Under the pieces are notes generated by a model. It was not told where the DNA came from and made no database searches. It was given only the letters and a program-made list of their open reading frames with translations. Both the position numbers and the translations under genes were made by a program. A DNA stretch of 64,000 nucleotides, from positions 25,871,001 to 25,935,000 of the forward strand of contig NC_088913.1 in NCBI RefSeq assembly GCF_963576675.1, in the 5' to 3' direction. The DNA comes from Euphorbia lathyris (lineage: Eukaryota; Streptophyta; Magnoliopsida; Malpighiales; Euphorbiaceae). Positions 11,419 to 21,809 of the stretch are shown here, one piece after another (position 1 is the stretch's first letter; each line of letters starts with the position of its first letter).

Positions 11419-12366
11419 ATGCAGGTAAGCCTGAGATGTGCCGAGAAGTCAAAGATGTGGTATATTGACAGCGCATGCTCAAGGCATATGACGGGTGATG
11501 AAACTCAGTTCATCACGTTTGAGCGTAAACGAGGAGGGAGCGTAAGTTTTGGAGACAACAAGAAGGGTAAGATAGTAGGGTCAGGAACCATCGGAGGTAA
11601 TCCTACTATTGAATCTGTCTCCCTAGTCAGCGGACTCAAATATAACTTACTCAGCGTAGCTCAGCTATGTGACAATGGGAGAAAAGTTATATTTGATGCT
11701 ACTGGATGTAAAATATACGAGGGTAAAACAAATGAGTTAATTTTAACTGCCCCTCGGATAGATAATGTCTTTATGCTAGACTTAGAGAAAAAGTTTTCAA
11801 AAACTGTGTGCTTAGTATCAAAGGAAGAAAATTCCTGGCTATGGCACAGGAGACTTGGTCATGTAAGCATGGACCTTCTGGCCAAACTAGCAAGAAAGCA
11901 ATTGGTTGAGGGACTTCCTGAACTTAAATTTCAAAAAGATCAATTATGCCACGCTTGCCAAGCTGGAAAACAAACCAAACAATCTTTTCATATCAAAAAT
12001 ATTGTCTCAACTAAACGTCCGTTAGAGTTACTACACTTGGATCTCTTCGGTCCAGTCCAGCCGCTGAGTCTGGGTGGAAGAAGATTTTCCTTGGTCATTG
12101 TAGATGACTTCTCTCGGTATACGTGGGTCATCTTGCTGACCAGCAAGGATGAAACCTTTGAGACATTTTCAAATTTGGTTAGAAAAATTGAAAATGAAAA
12201 AGACCTAAAATTAGCTCACATCCGTAGCGATAATGGTGGAGAATTCAAAAACCAAAAGTTTGTTGAATTCTATGAAGCCAGCGACATTGACCATAATTTT
12301 TCTGCTCCTAGAACACCTCAGCAAAATGGGGTTGTAGAAAGGAAGAACAGAATCTGGTTGAAATAG
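11419..12366 (+). pseudogene. copia pol, protease-integrase part
   Basis: This lies in a different frame from gag. An aspartic protease motif appears as YIDSACSRHMTG; copia proteases usually have DSG, and here the third residue is Ala. The integrase H-H-C-C domain follows (HRRLGH ... CHACQAGK). The DDE core includes LHLDLFGP, IRSDNGGEF and the [11 protein letters not shown] segment. The frame ends early at 12364-12366. The expected continuation is present in another frame from about 12352, consistent with a one-base deletion. The protein is therefore split. Confidence 0.88.
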
Positions 12367-12374
12367 CCAGGACA

Positions 12375-14549
12375 ATGCTGGATGAGCATAGGCTTCCAAA
12401 GTATTTTTGGGGAGAGGCTGTTAACACAGCATGCTATATTCTTAATAGGGCTCTAGTTAGACCTATACTCAAGAAAACCCCCTATGAACTTTGGAAAGGA
12501 CGAAAGCCAAATATTGGATACTTTCGTGCCTTTGGCTGTAGATGTTTTATTTTAAATACCAAAGATAGCTTAGCAAAGTTTGATTCAAAAGCTGATGAGG
12601 CTATCTTTTTGGGCTACTCAACAAACAGCAAAGCATACAGAGTTTTTAATAAACGAACTCAAGTTTTAGAAGAGTTAGTACATGTAGAGTTCGACGAAAC
12701 TGACCCTGCAGGTAGATACCAGCCGCTGACCGAAGATGATCCACACTCAGTAACCACCGCTGACCAAGAACCAACTACTGAGTCATTCACGAAAAGGCTG
12801 ACCAAGAGTAAGAGTGAACCTAAGATTACTTTTACTGACCCATCTACTTCTGCAGAGATTGTTGAAACAGAAACAGCACAAGACATAAATCTACCCAAAG
12901 AAATAAGGATTCCAAGAGGGCACTCAGAAAGTGTAATCCTTGATTCTGCTGGGAATACCCTGATGACGAGGAATCAACTCAGGAAGTACCTCAGCAATGT
13001 TGCTTTCGTCTCAGTACAAGAACCGAAGAATTTCGCTGAAGCTGAGTACGATGAATTCTGGATGATCGCAATGCAAGAGGAGCTCGATCAATTTAGAAGA
13101 AACGATGTATGGGAGTTAGTGCCTCATCCAAAGAGTCAAAAGACCATCGGAACAAGATGGGTCTTCAGGAACAAGATGGATGAACAAGGAAACATAGTCA
13201 GGAACAAAGCAAGGCTTATAGCTCAGGGCTACAGTCAGCAAGAAGGTATTGACTACGATGAGACCTTTGCCCCAGTGGCAAGGCTAGAGGCAATTAGAAT
13301 TCTATGTGCATATGCATCTTACATGAACTTTAAATTATTCCAAATGGATGTCAAAAGTGCATTTCTTAATGGAGTTATAAACGAGGAGGTTTATGTAAAT
13401 CAACCTCCAGGTTTTGAGGACCCTAAGTTTCCAAACCATGTTTACAAACTCAAAAAGGCTTTGTACGGCCTCAAGCAAGAACCACGTGCTTGGTATGAGA
13501 GGCTGACCAGTTTCCTGCTGACTAGAAATTACGTCAGGGGCAAAGCTGATACAACCTTATTCATTAAGAGAAAGGGTAAAGATACCCTGCTGGCCCAAAT
13601 TTATGTTGATGATATAATATTTGGTGCAACTAACGAATCAATGTGCAAGGAGTTTAGCAAAAAAATACAGACTGAGTTTGAAATGTCCATGATGGGAGAA
13701 CTCAACTTCTTCCTCGGTCTTCAAATTAAACAAGGAAAGAATGGCATCTTCATCAGTCAAGCCAAATATGCCAAGGAGATATTAAAGAAATATGACTTGG
13801 AGAATTGCAAGCCAATATCCACTCCTATGGGCACTGACACTGTCCTCTGCGCTGACGAGAATGGTAAGTCAGTAGACAGCAAATTATATCGAGGTATGAT
13901 AGGCTCTCTACTTTACTTAACAGCCAGTAGACCGGACATTCAGTTTTCAGTATGCTACTGTGCTAGATATCAATCTAACCCTAAGGAATCTCATTACATT
14001 GCTGTAAAAAGAATCCTTAGATATTTGCAAAGCTCAGTGAACGCAGGTCTATGGTATCCAAATACTCATGATTTTACACTCATTGGATACATTGACGCTG
14101 ACTATGGACGGGATAAGCTAGAACATAAAAGCACCTCTGGAGGATGTCACTTTTTAGGAAGCTGTCTTGTATCCTGGTTCAGCAAAAAGCAGGCGTCAGT
14201 AGCCTTGTCTACCACTAAAGCTGAGTACATTGCGGCTGGTCATTGTGTTGCTCAAGTCCTATGGATTAAGCAACAGCTTGAAGATTATGGTGTTCAAACG
14301 AAGACAATTGAAGTCAAATGTGACAACAAAAGTGCAATTGATCTCTCAAAGAACCCAATTCAACACAGTAGAATGAAGCATGTCAGCATCAGACATCACT
14401 TCATTAGAGACCATGTACTCAAGGGTGAGATCAAGCTGACCTTTGTCCCAACGGATGAATAGCTTGCGGATATCTTCACGAAGCCACTGGCCCGTGAGCA
14501 GTTCAGCATACTGAGAGAAGCAATTGGTATGTTTAATCCTCTTCAGTAA
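12375..14549 (+). pseudogene. copia pol, reverse transcriptase-RNase H part
   Basis: The frame opens with the last part of the integrase ([19 protein letters not shown], then [12 protein letters not shown], the GKRP-like C-terminal box). The copia RT follows: [21 protein letters not shown] (motif A Asp) and the YVDDIIFG catalytic motif. RNase H comes next, with [18 protein letters not shown] and [14 protein letters not shown] at 14460-14462 cuts the frame before the conserved LADIFTKPL tail, which continues in frame to TAA at 14547-14549. This stop also fits CAG-to-TAG. It is otherwise well preserved at about 725 codons. Confidence 0.9.
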
Positions 14550-15019
14550 ATTCCTGTGCTAAATGAATATGAATGCTGAGTGAATTACTATGCTGAATGA
14601 TTGATTGTTTGCTGAGTAACTCATCGAAACTGACTGAACATCAAATACTGAGTAAACTTGCACACTGAGTAAATTAGTTTAAACTTAAACTTAAAAATCA
14701 TCCCTTTATGCAATGCTGACCACTCAGAATATCAAACGCTTAATATTCTACACGTTGAGTTTTAGATCCGTTAGAATGAATGCAATAGCACGCGTATAGC
14801 CCTAGGATGACGTATTCGCCATATGTGTCATAAATGCCAGGATCTTTGTCGGTACATAATCCCGAGGCAAAACTGACACATGGATTTGATTAAATCCACA
14901 CCGCTCATTTCTTCTATAAATAATGGGAAATTCCCCATTTTTTTATTCTTTACGCTTAATCAAATTCTAAGGCAAAGAAACTCTTTCTCTCTCGAAATCC
15001 TTCTAAACCTTCCCCATCC

Positions 15020-16891
15020 TTGAAAATGACTAAGATTTCCTACAACGTCTCCGGTGCCGGCCACCAAAAGACTAGCTCCGATGAACCTACTGGAAATCCT
15101 CCTACGCCGAGCAAAGGACAAGTTGGCCAAACCTCTGGTCAGGGAAAAACCGTAAAGGTCAGGACCTACTCCAAGGTTTTTGACAATGTCCGCGAATGGA
15201 AAGTTGAGCCCTCAAGATGGGTCTCTGAAAACTTCGTGCAAAATGAACAACCGTTCTGCGAATGGATTTCACAAAACGGCTGGACGGAGCTGTTTTCGGT
15301 TAGGGATGAAACCTATCCTGACCTGGTGAGGGAGTTTTACCACAACCTCAAAGTTGCAAATGACAACACTGACTACTTATGCACTGATGTGAAAAACAAA
15401 ACCATCTTCATCAACCCTCTCTACATCGGAAATCTTCTCAAGCTAAAAACTGAGGGAGCAAGGCTGAGAAGATCAGGAGATCAGGATAAAACTAACTATG
15501 TACACAACTTCTGCAAACCTGAGGGCCACTCAGGAGAAGTCTCAGCTTCATCAATGGGTCAGCACCAGAAAATGGCTCACTACTTGCTGACCTATTTCAT
15601 ATACCCCAAGATCAACTGCACTACATCAGCAACCAATTTCGAGCAGTGCTTTATATGGCACATGCTGACATACACCCCCATCAACATGCCAGTCTTTATT
15701 GTTGCTGGTTTCCTCCGAAGCACTGGCACGATGCGGCTTGGATCATTCATCACTAGAATCCTCATTGACCATAAGGTTGATCTTGAAGGTGAGGAGAAAA
15801 CTCGAGGAACTGAGATCACAGCAGCCTCGCTAAGAGCTTTGAAGTTTGGACAGCCTTTGAAGAAAGGTAAAGCTGCTGCTGCTGCTGGCCAAACTGAGGG
15901 AACTGCTGAGCCTAAGAAAGGGCGAAGGACTAAGGCCCCAGCTTTCCGCAAGAGGAAAACTACTGAGACTCCTTCCAAGAACATTGAGTCTCCAGCAAAG
16001 AGGCAGAAGTCAGCTAGTAAGTCAGCTGAGAAAAGAAGCAGGAAAGGTGAGCCTGGAACTGAGGAAGCTATGGAGCAACCTCAGAAGAAGCAGAAGTCTT
16101 CAACACTGACTCCACTGAACGCCATACCTACAGACTTTGTTGTACCGGGTGACTCTCACTTCACCCAGTGTCAAGGTACTATAGCTGAGCATGATGAGCA
16201 TGATGAACATGAGGTACAACTAGATGATCACTTCATCTCTCAAGTTGAGGAAGAACTTGACGGTGACAGTACCGAAGAAGAAGAGGAAGAAGCCAGCGGT
16301 CAGGATGACGCTGAGGAATCTGAGGAAACACCCAGTGAGATTGAGGTTGAGCATACCGATACTGAGTTGGCTGCTGGAGTTGAGCAAGTACTTGACCAAC
16401 ACACTGTTGATCCAGCTGAAGAGCAAGCTGACCAGCCTCATACTGAGCAACAAGAATCTTCCCCTTCTCACTCAGGAGAACCTGATCATACTGTCACTCC
16501 ACCTCGTAGAAGGCGAAAGTTGGTCAAGGCCAGTGAGAAGCTAGACAGTGAACTTCCTGTGCAACTACCAACTCTTCCTGACTTTGTCGTCTCAAAGACA
16601 ACTAAGGACCCTTCTGCCGTCAAACTCAAGTTTTTCAAACGCCAATCCACTTCAACTACATCGGCGGCATTAGAAAAACAAGCCTCTGTTTCTTCTCAAC
16701 AGGAACATACCGACCCCAATGCTTCTGCAACATCAACCAGTCAGGTTGAGCTGTCTACTATTCATGCTATTTCCTCAAGCATGGTGCTGACTCCACACAC
16801 CTCTGCCTTCAGCACAGACAGTATTCGCATTACACCTTCTGCAACTCAACTCTCTGCCGATCAATCAACTATCCCTAAAACTCAAGTGTAG
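15020..16891 (+). CDS. Extra post-pol ORF of the copia element (N-terminal part)
   Basis: This 623-codon ORF starts at an ATG about 470 bp after pol, which leaves room for a separate leader. Residues about 50-260 form a globular region (FCEWISQNGWTELF, DLVREFYHNL, IFINPLYIGNLL, MPVFIVAGFLRS). From memory it resembles the plant-specific domain annotated as putative plant transposon protein, often found with LTR elements. After about residue 270 it becomes highly charged and low-complexity: Lys/Arg/Ala-rich and NLS-like, then acidic Glu-rich. I see no clear signal peptide or membrane span. It ends at TAG 16889-16891. The homologous-looking continuation lies in another frame (next entry). The function is unknown. 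Sireviruses often carry an ORF here, sometimes called env-like. Confidence 0.7.
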   Translation: MKMTKISYNVSGAGHQKTSSDEPTGNPPTPSKGQVGQTSGQGKTVKVRTYSKVFDNVREWKVEPSRWVSENFVQNEQPFCEWISQNGWTELFSVRDETYPDLVREFYHNLKVANDNTDYLCTDVKNKTIFINPLYIGNLLKLKTEGARLRRSGDQDKTNYVHNFCKPEGHSGEVSASSMGQHQKMAHYLLTYFIYPKINCTTSATNFEQCFIWHMLTYTPINMPVFIVAGFLRSTGTMRLGSFITRILIDHKVDLEGEEKTRGTEITAASLRALKFGQPLKKGKAAAAAGQTEGTAEPKKGRRTKAPAFRKRKTTETPSKNIESPAKRQKSASKSAEKRSRKGEPGTEEAMEQPQKKQKSSTLTPLNAIPTDFVVPGDSHFTQCQGTIAEHDEHDEHEVQLDDHFISQVEEELDGDSTEEEEEEASGQDDAEESEETPSEIEVEHTDTELAAGVEQVLDQHTVDPAEEQADQPHTEQQESSPSHSGEPDHTVTPPRRRRKLVKASEKLDSELPVQLPTLPDFVVSKTTKDPSAVKLKFFKRQSTSTTSAALEKQASVSSQQEHTDPNASATSTSQVELSTIHAISSSMVLTPHTSAFSTDSIRITPSATQLSADQSTIPKTQV

Positions 16892-16939
16892 ATTGAGAAT
16901 ACTATTCCAGTCACTGACCTAGTAACTCCTTTTCACTCC

Positions 16940-17864
16940 TCTTCCTTCCGGTCATACTGATATCCCTGAAGGTTCACAAAGCCATCTGAATGCCACTGAA
17001 TCCGGCAAAAATATCATTGACTCAGTGCAAGCATTAATCAGAGACCTTCAACATTCCACTTCTCCTGCTGCTGGATCTTCAATTCTTGAGACCACCCAGC
17101 TCTCCCAGGTCACTCAGCTTCTCAACGAAGTTAAGGGACTAAAGGATCTGCTGAACTTCGTCTTATCCTTCCAAGCACAGCAAGCTAAGCAGGATTCAAT
17201 TGCTAAGCTGGCTGAGATCCAGCTGACAACCGTGCAACATCTGAACTCTCTCTATCAACAAGTCCAGAAATTGTCAGCTGTGAACACTGACTATGCCACT
17301 TCATCTGAAATCAAAATGCTCTTTGCTCAGCTTCATACTGAGCAACTTAAGACCAACGAGCAAATGGTGTCGTATAGTCAGTGCTCAGTAGAGCAAATTG
17401 GTGAGGCTATAAGGTTGCTTAATCTGAATAAGCAAGAGATGGATACTGACGCAATGAAGCAGAATGAGATGATGACTCTCGCACAACAAACTTTCAACCA
17501 CATTCATCATAACAACATTCAACGTCAGTATTACGACACAGCTCTCTTAAAAGCCTTCCACCAAATCTTTGCTGGCCTTACTGAAGCTCTTATCTGGCAA
17601 GGCAAAGCTCAAGCATTCAACGTCAATATGCTCAGTGCTGCTGATCTCAAAGTACCCGAAGAGGTCTCAGCTGATGGAGTTGCCATCTTTGATGGCGTAA
17701 ATGAAAGCGCTGAGAAGCTTAAGGAGCTATCCCAAGAACTGACTCGAGCTGTATTAACAGATGCTTTCAGACTCCCTGAAGTTGACAAAACGGGGGAGAA
17801 AGAACATGCAGCAAGAGCTCAGCATGAGCGAAGTCAGTCATCGCATCACAAGAAAAAGAAATAG
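16940..17864 (+). CDS. Extra post-pol ORF of the copia element (C-terminal coiled-coil part)
   Basis: An open frame reads from about 16950 (GHTDIPEGSQSH) through the first internal ATG/TTG-type start at 17025 to a stop at 17864. It is rich in Gln, Leu, Lys and Glu with heptad-like spacing (LNEVKGLKDLLNFVLS, IAKLAEIQLTTVQHL), which suggests a long coiled coil. It ends in a basic tail, SSHHKKKK. It probably belonged to the same protein as 15020-16891, separated by a stop at 16889 and a frameshift near 16945. No function is recognisable. Confidence 0.6.
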
Positions 17865-18300
17865 ATAGGCTAGCCCAGTTTTAGACTGAGTCACTTGTAA
17901 TCTAATTCTATTTGCCTTATCTATAAAAATTTTGCTGTGTAATTACTGACTTCTATCTATATATCATATTTGCATCTCTTATTCAAATCCTGAGTTATGA
18001 TATATGTTATTAAGTACTGAGTCATTATGTATCTTCAATTAAATCAGCTATGTTTAATACTTGTAACATTTATTGACTAAATGATATGCTGATAACATGT
18101 TTGACATTGACCTATGTGTTTATAAAACATTCTGATAAGAACTCATTGAACAACAAATTACTCAGCGCGCTCTATATGACTAAAACTTCCGCTTAATACT
18201 GAGTAAATAGAATATGTTGATATAGCTGACCTATATCTGAAAACTGACCTTAGACTTACTCATTTAAACCTTTAAATGTTTTGAGTAAAACTAAGTCAGT
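17865..18300 (+). other. 3' untranslated region of the copia element
   Basis: Non-coding, AT-rich sequence between the extra ORF and the purine tracts. The interspersed CTGAGT/ACTCAG words are also frequent elsewhere in this element. No gene is visible. Confidence 0.5.
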
Positions 18301-18312
18301 AGCTCAACCCTT

Positions 18313-18411
18313 ACGGGGGAGTTTGCTCAATTATACTAGGTCAACTATTATGGGGGAGCTCATACTGAGTTCCTCGCTGAATAGTTTTGCCAACATCAAA
18401 ATGGGGGAGTT
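18313..18411 (+). other. Triple polypurine tract region of the copia element
   Basis: Three copies of a purine run (ACGGGGGAGT near 18313, ATGGGGGAGC near 18350, ATGGGGGAGT at 18401-18410) occur within 100 bp. The last one abuts the 3' LTR. Multiple polypurine tracts before the 3' LTR are described for Sireviruses. Confidence 0.75.
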
Positions 18412-19749
18412 TGTTGAAACACCTTTCCACATAATTTTGATTTGACAAAATTGTTTAAGTATAATTTAAAATACATATTCTAAACACACTAAGTTTAAAT
18501 GCTTTGATTTATTCTACTAATGTGTTTGTTCAATGTTGAGTTAAAACTGTTATAAGACATAAGGATTAAAAGGCCCAAGCCCAATACGAAAGCCAAGGCC
18601 CAAGTCAAACAACTCAGTACAACTCGGCCCGCGTATGTCAAGACGTTGCCGTTTTGAACAAAACGCAACTCAGCAAACGGAAGGATCTAGAAGACCTTCG
18701 GGAACAACTTCAAGATGAAGCTGCTGAGTAGTCTCGACAAAGCGTACAAGACAGCAGCTGGCAAAGCAAAACTTCCAGACAAAGTATTTCCCTTTTGGGC
18801 AAAGTTCAGACGACACAGTATGCTGTCCAGTTGACTTTACCATAAAAGGAGAGACCGTCTGCTGAGCTGACCGAGGACAGAAGATACACAATTCTGATTG
18901 GCCGAGAGCTCTGAGCAAGTCAGGATGACAACGACATGTAGCTGTTTCCCTCCAACGGTTATTTCGAAATTCAAAATGACCGATGCCCAGACGTCTCTAT
19001 AAATAGTGCCATCAGAAGCTTCACTCAACACAGAACTTAATCAAGCCATTACGCTGACCAAATTTCTACAAGTTCTGCAAGCAAAGAAGCAAAGCAAAAT
19101 CTTACACTACAATTCTTATATCTGTGTAAAAGTCTAGAGTGATTGTTTCAATCGTCTAAAGGTCTTAGCAAATCTTTGTATAGGACAAAACACTTATCAT
19201 TTCTAGAGATAGAAAGGAGAGGCTGAGTACTCGGTTTTAGTACTCAGCGAGAGATTAGGATTGAGTAGAGGTATAGAGGAAGGTACTCTTATCATACTCA
19301 GTTGCTGATATTGTAAAAGGTTTGAGGCTCTACCTTTAAAGAGCTCAGTAGAGGATTCGAAATCTCGGAACGTGTTCCGGGGACAGGACGTAGGCTTAGA
19401 AGAAGCCAAACCTGGATAACTCTGTTGAGTAAAGTATTTCTTACCTTTAACTCCTTATTTATATTGCTTGCTTAAAATAACCAAAAACTGACCAAGTAAA
19501 GAGGTCAAGTTGAGTTGTGCTCGTTGAACGTCTGAGCTCAGGAATAGACTCTAAGTGCTATCTCCTGACTCAAGCTAAGAAACTGACCTAGTCACCAGTT
19601 GACTAAGTCAGTATCTTGCTGTTTACTCAGCGCCGCTGTTAAAACCTTTTTCCTTAGGAAAAGAAGTCTGCCCTAATTGCGAAAAAGTTTAAATAGTTCC
19701 TAACCCCCCCCCCTTGGAACTATACTTGCAATCTTACAAGGGACCAACA
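18412..19749 (+). repeat. 3' LTR of the copia element
   Basis: This is 1338 bp, starting TGTTGAAACACC and ending GGACCAACA. It matches the 5' LTR apart from about 20 scattered substitutions and small indels. It is followed by the duplication GATTT (19750-19754) and then gypsy protease sequence. Confidence 0.92.
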
Positions 19750-19754
19750 GATTT

Positions 19755-20250
19755 TCCATTGGCCTTAGCTTCCCCCACAGTAGGGGTGAGCACTTATCGA
19801 ATCCCATCCTTCAAAAATCAATAGGTGTTCCTCCTTCCGGCGTGAGTTGCATCCCTATCAAATTGCCGAGGGCGCCCCAATAGTAGGTAGTAAGCATCCA
19901 TCTCCATAATGTCACAATAAACCTCATCCCGGTACTCCCCAATCTCAAGAGGTACCCGACACCTTTGGGTGACCTTCATCTCCCCCACATTCTTGATCCA
20001 CCCCACACTATACGGACTAGGGTGGCCCTCAATAATCAACCCGAATCTCTTAGGCCTGGTGTCACTAATGATGTTCTCTTGATTTCCACTATCAATTATC
20101 ACATTACACTTCACCCCTTGTACGAGACATCGGGTTCAAAACAATTGGTGCCTTTGATCCGCTTCTACTTTAATTGAGACCAAGAGTCTCTTTACTACAT
20201 GTATGGCTCGGCCACCATCATAATCTCCATCCTCCTCATCATCAATCGGA
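19755..20250 (-). pseudogene. gypsy protease region (decayed)
   Basis: The minus strand encodes CNVIIDSGNQENIIS, an aspartic-protease DSG active-site segment. Further on come VGWIKNVGEMKVTQRCRVPLEIG and DVYCDIMEMDAYYLLLGRP-like sequence, typical of gypsy retropepsins. Frame breaks lie near 20115-20135. The downstream end is cut by the copia element. Confidence 0.75.
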
Positions 20251-21657
20251 TCACAACATACATCCCCCCTCATCCTCATACTCATCTTCGTCGTCATATC
20301 GCTCAACCATGTTGGCACTCCTTCGCTTGGGGCATTCATTTGAATGATGACCCGGGTCGTTGCATCGAAAACACTTAAATGGAGCCGGTCTTGCATATGG
20401 GTTGTTGCCCCTAGGAGGTTGTGCTGCCTTAAAAGGCCTTACATCCCCACTAGGTGCTTTACCCACACTAGGCCCCTTGGGATCACTCGAGCTAGCAATT
20501 CCCTTACCCTTGTCAACTCCCTTGGGAGCTCCTCTTCCCCCATACACATTCTGAACCCCGGTTCTTCTATATCCATCACGTCCCCTCAAACTCAATTGAG
20601 ACTCGGCCTTTAATGCAAGATTCTGAGCGTCTTGGACCCGAATCACCATTTATGTTCCAATCCGGTCTTGAATGTTGTATCTTAGCCCTTCAAGATACCT
20701 TGAAGTCTTTTGGCTTTCGGTTTTCGATAAGTTAGACCTTGTCGAAAGCCGCAAGAACTCCGAGGTGTACTCGTGCACACTCCTTGACCCTTGAGAGCAA
20801 TTCCGATAGGAGCTATAGATGTATTGCTCGTAGTTGAGTGGTAGGAACCGCTCCCTCAACATCGACTTCATTCTAAGCCAAGATCTAATCGGCTCCTTTC
20901 CACCTCTTCTTCTCCCCTCTTTCACATTGTCCCACCAAACCGAAGCTCCCCCCTTCAATCGATAGGCAACTAAACGGACCTTCCAATCCTCCGGTATAGC
21001 CGCGTAATCAAAGAACCTCTCTACTTCAAGCAACCAATCGAGAAATCCTTCTATGTCGAGCTCTCCTCCAAATGACGGTAAGTCCACTTTTAATTTAAAA
21101 GCATCATCCCTCTCAAAATTTCCTCCATACCACATTCTCCCATTCGGCTCACCTCTAAACCCGCCTCTTTCATTACCTCGACCCCCATACGGATCATTCA
21201 AACCGAAGTTTTACCTTCCGTAACCACCTACATCATCATTATTCACAATATCCCAATTCCCGGCACGCACATGCGCGGGACCAACAACATCATTCATATT
21301 CATAGCATTTCTAACCCTATCATTCATAACATTATCATCCATATGTATTCCCATATTCCTAAAAATCCTAGGCATCTCAAAATCATCGAACAAATTACCA
21401 TCACTATCACTATCAGCGTTTTGAATGATAATGGGATTAGGGCGCCTTACCTTATGAACCCGAGGGTCCATTGGTTGGGGTGCATAATTTCTTCTCGGTG
21501 GTGGTGTTGGTTGGCGGTCGGGTTGGGGGAGAACTTGCTCCTCTTGCCACCGGTGAGGTTCTCCGGCTATAAGACCTTGGGCATTTCGACTTTCCAACTT
21601 GAGCCCTTCAATGGTGAGAAGGAGTTCTCGGGTGCTCGTTTGATGCCTCTCTTCCAA
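20251..21657 (-). pseudogene. gypsy gag (decayed)
   Basis: One minus-strand frame from 21657 to 20251 contains a retrotransposon gag domain (FLDWLLEVERFFDY, KGGASVWWDNV, LRERFLPLNYEQ, SVHEYTSEFLRLS). A single CX2CX4HX4C zinc knuckle follows (CFRCNDPGHHSNEC). Two in-frame stops, near 21211 and 20650, break it. The N-terminal part is Pro/Arg-rich and then Asn/Asp-rich. It would form the virus-like particle and bind RNA in an intact element. Confidence 0.85.
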
Positions 21658-21795
21658 CTCCCGTAGAGATTCTGTTAGCTACTTCAAGTTACCTTCTATC
21701 AACTCAAATCATTGTTCATGGGATCCGGTGGCTTCGTTTGAGATACGTGGTTGAACCATTTCCGAGAAGAAGTCTCCGAGAAGGAAAATGACTCC

Positions 21796-21807
21796 GTTCT
21801 GATACCA
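21796..21807 (-). other. Primer binding site of the gypsy element
   Basis: The minus strand reads TGGTATCAGAAC two bases inside the 5' LTR. It is complementary to initiator tRNA-Met with one mismatch to the usual TGGTATCAGAGC. Confidence 0.8.
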
Positions 21808-21809
21808 AC

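Larger units (their letters stand above)
8286..19749 (+). mobile_element. Sirevirus-like Ty1/copia LTR retrotransposon with an extra ORF
   Basis: Two nearly identical LTRs (8286-9620 and 18412-19749) run TGTTG...CAACA and are flanked by the 5-bp duplication GATTT (8281-8285 and 19750-19754). The order is primer binding site, gag, protease-integrase, RT-RNase H, an additional long ORF, then a tract with three GGGGGAG purine runs. INT before RT defines copia. The large size (11.5 kb), long LTRs, zinc-knuckle-rich gag, post-pol ORF and repeated purine tracts are Sirevirus (SIRE/Maximus) hallmarks. About 20 substitutions separate the LTRs by eye, which indicates a recent insertion. The ORFs nevertheless carry several stops and frameshifts. 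Confidence 0.92.

Noticed and set aside
15592..15984. Antisense ORF of 130 codons opposite the extra copia ORF
   Set aside because: It is a shadow of the sense ORF (Lys/Glu-rich codons read backwards), without its own domain or start context.
15020..17864. Envelope gene making the element a retrovirus
   Set aside because: There is no signal peptide, fusion peptide or transmembrane segment that I can see. Only the position after pol suggests env.
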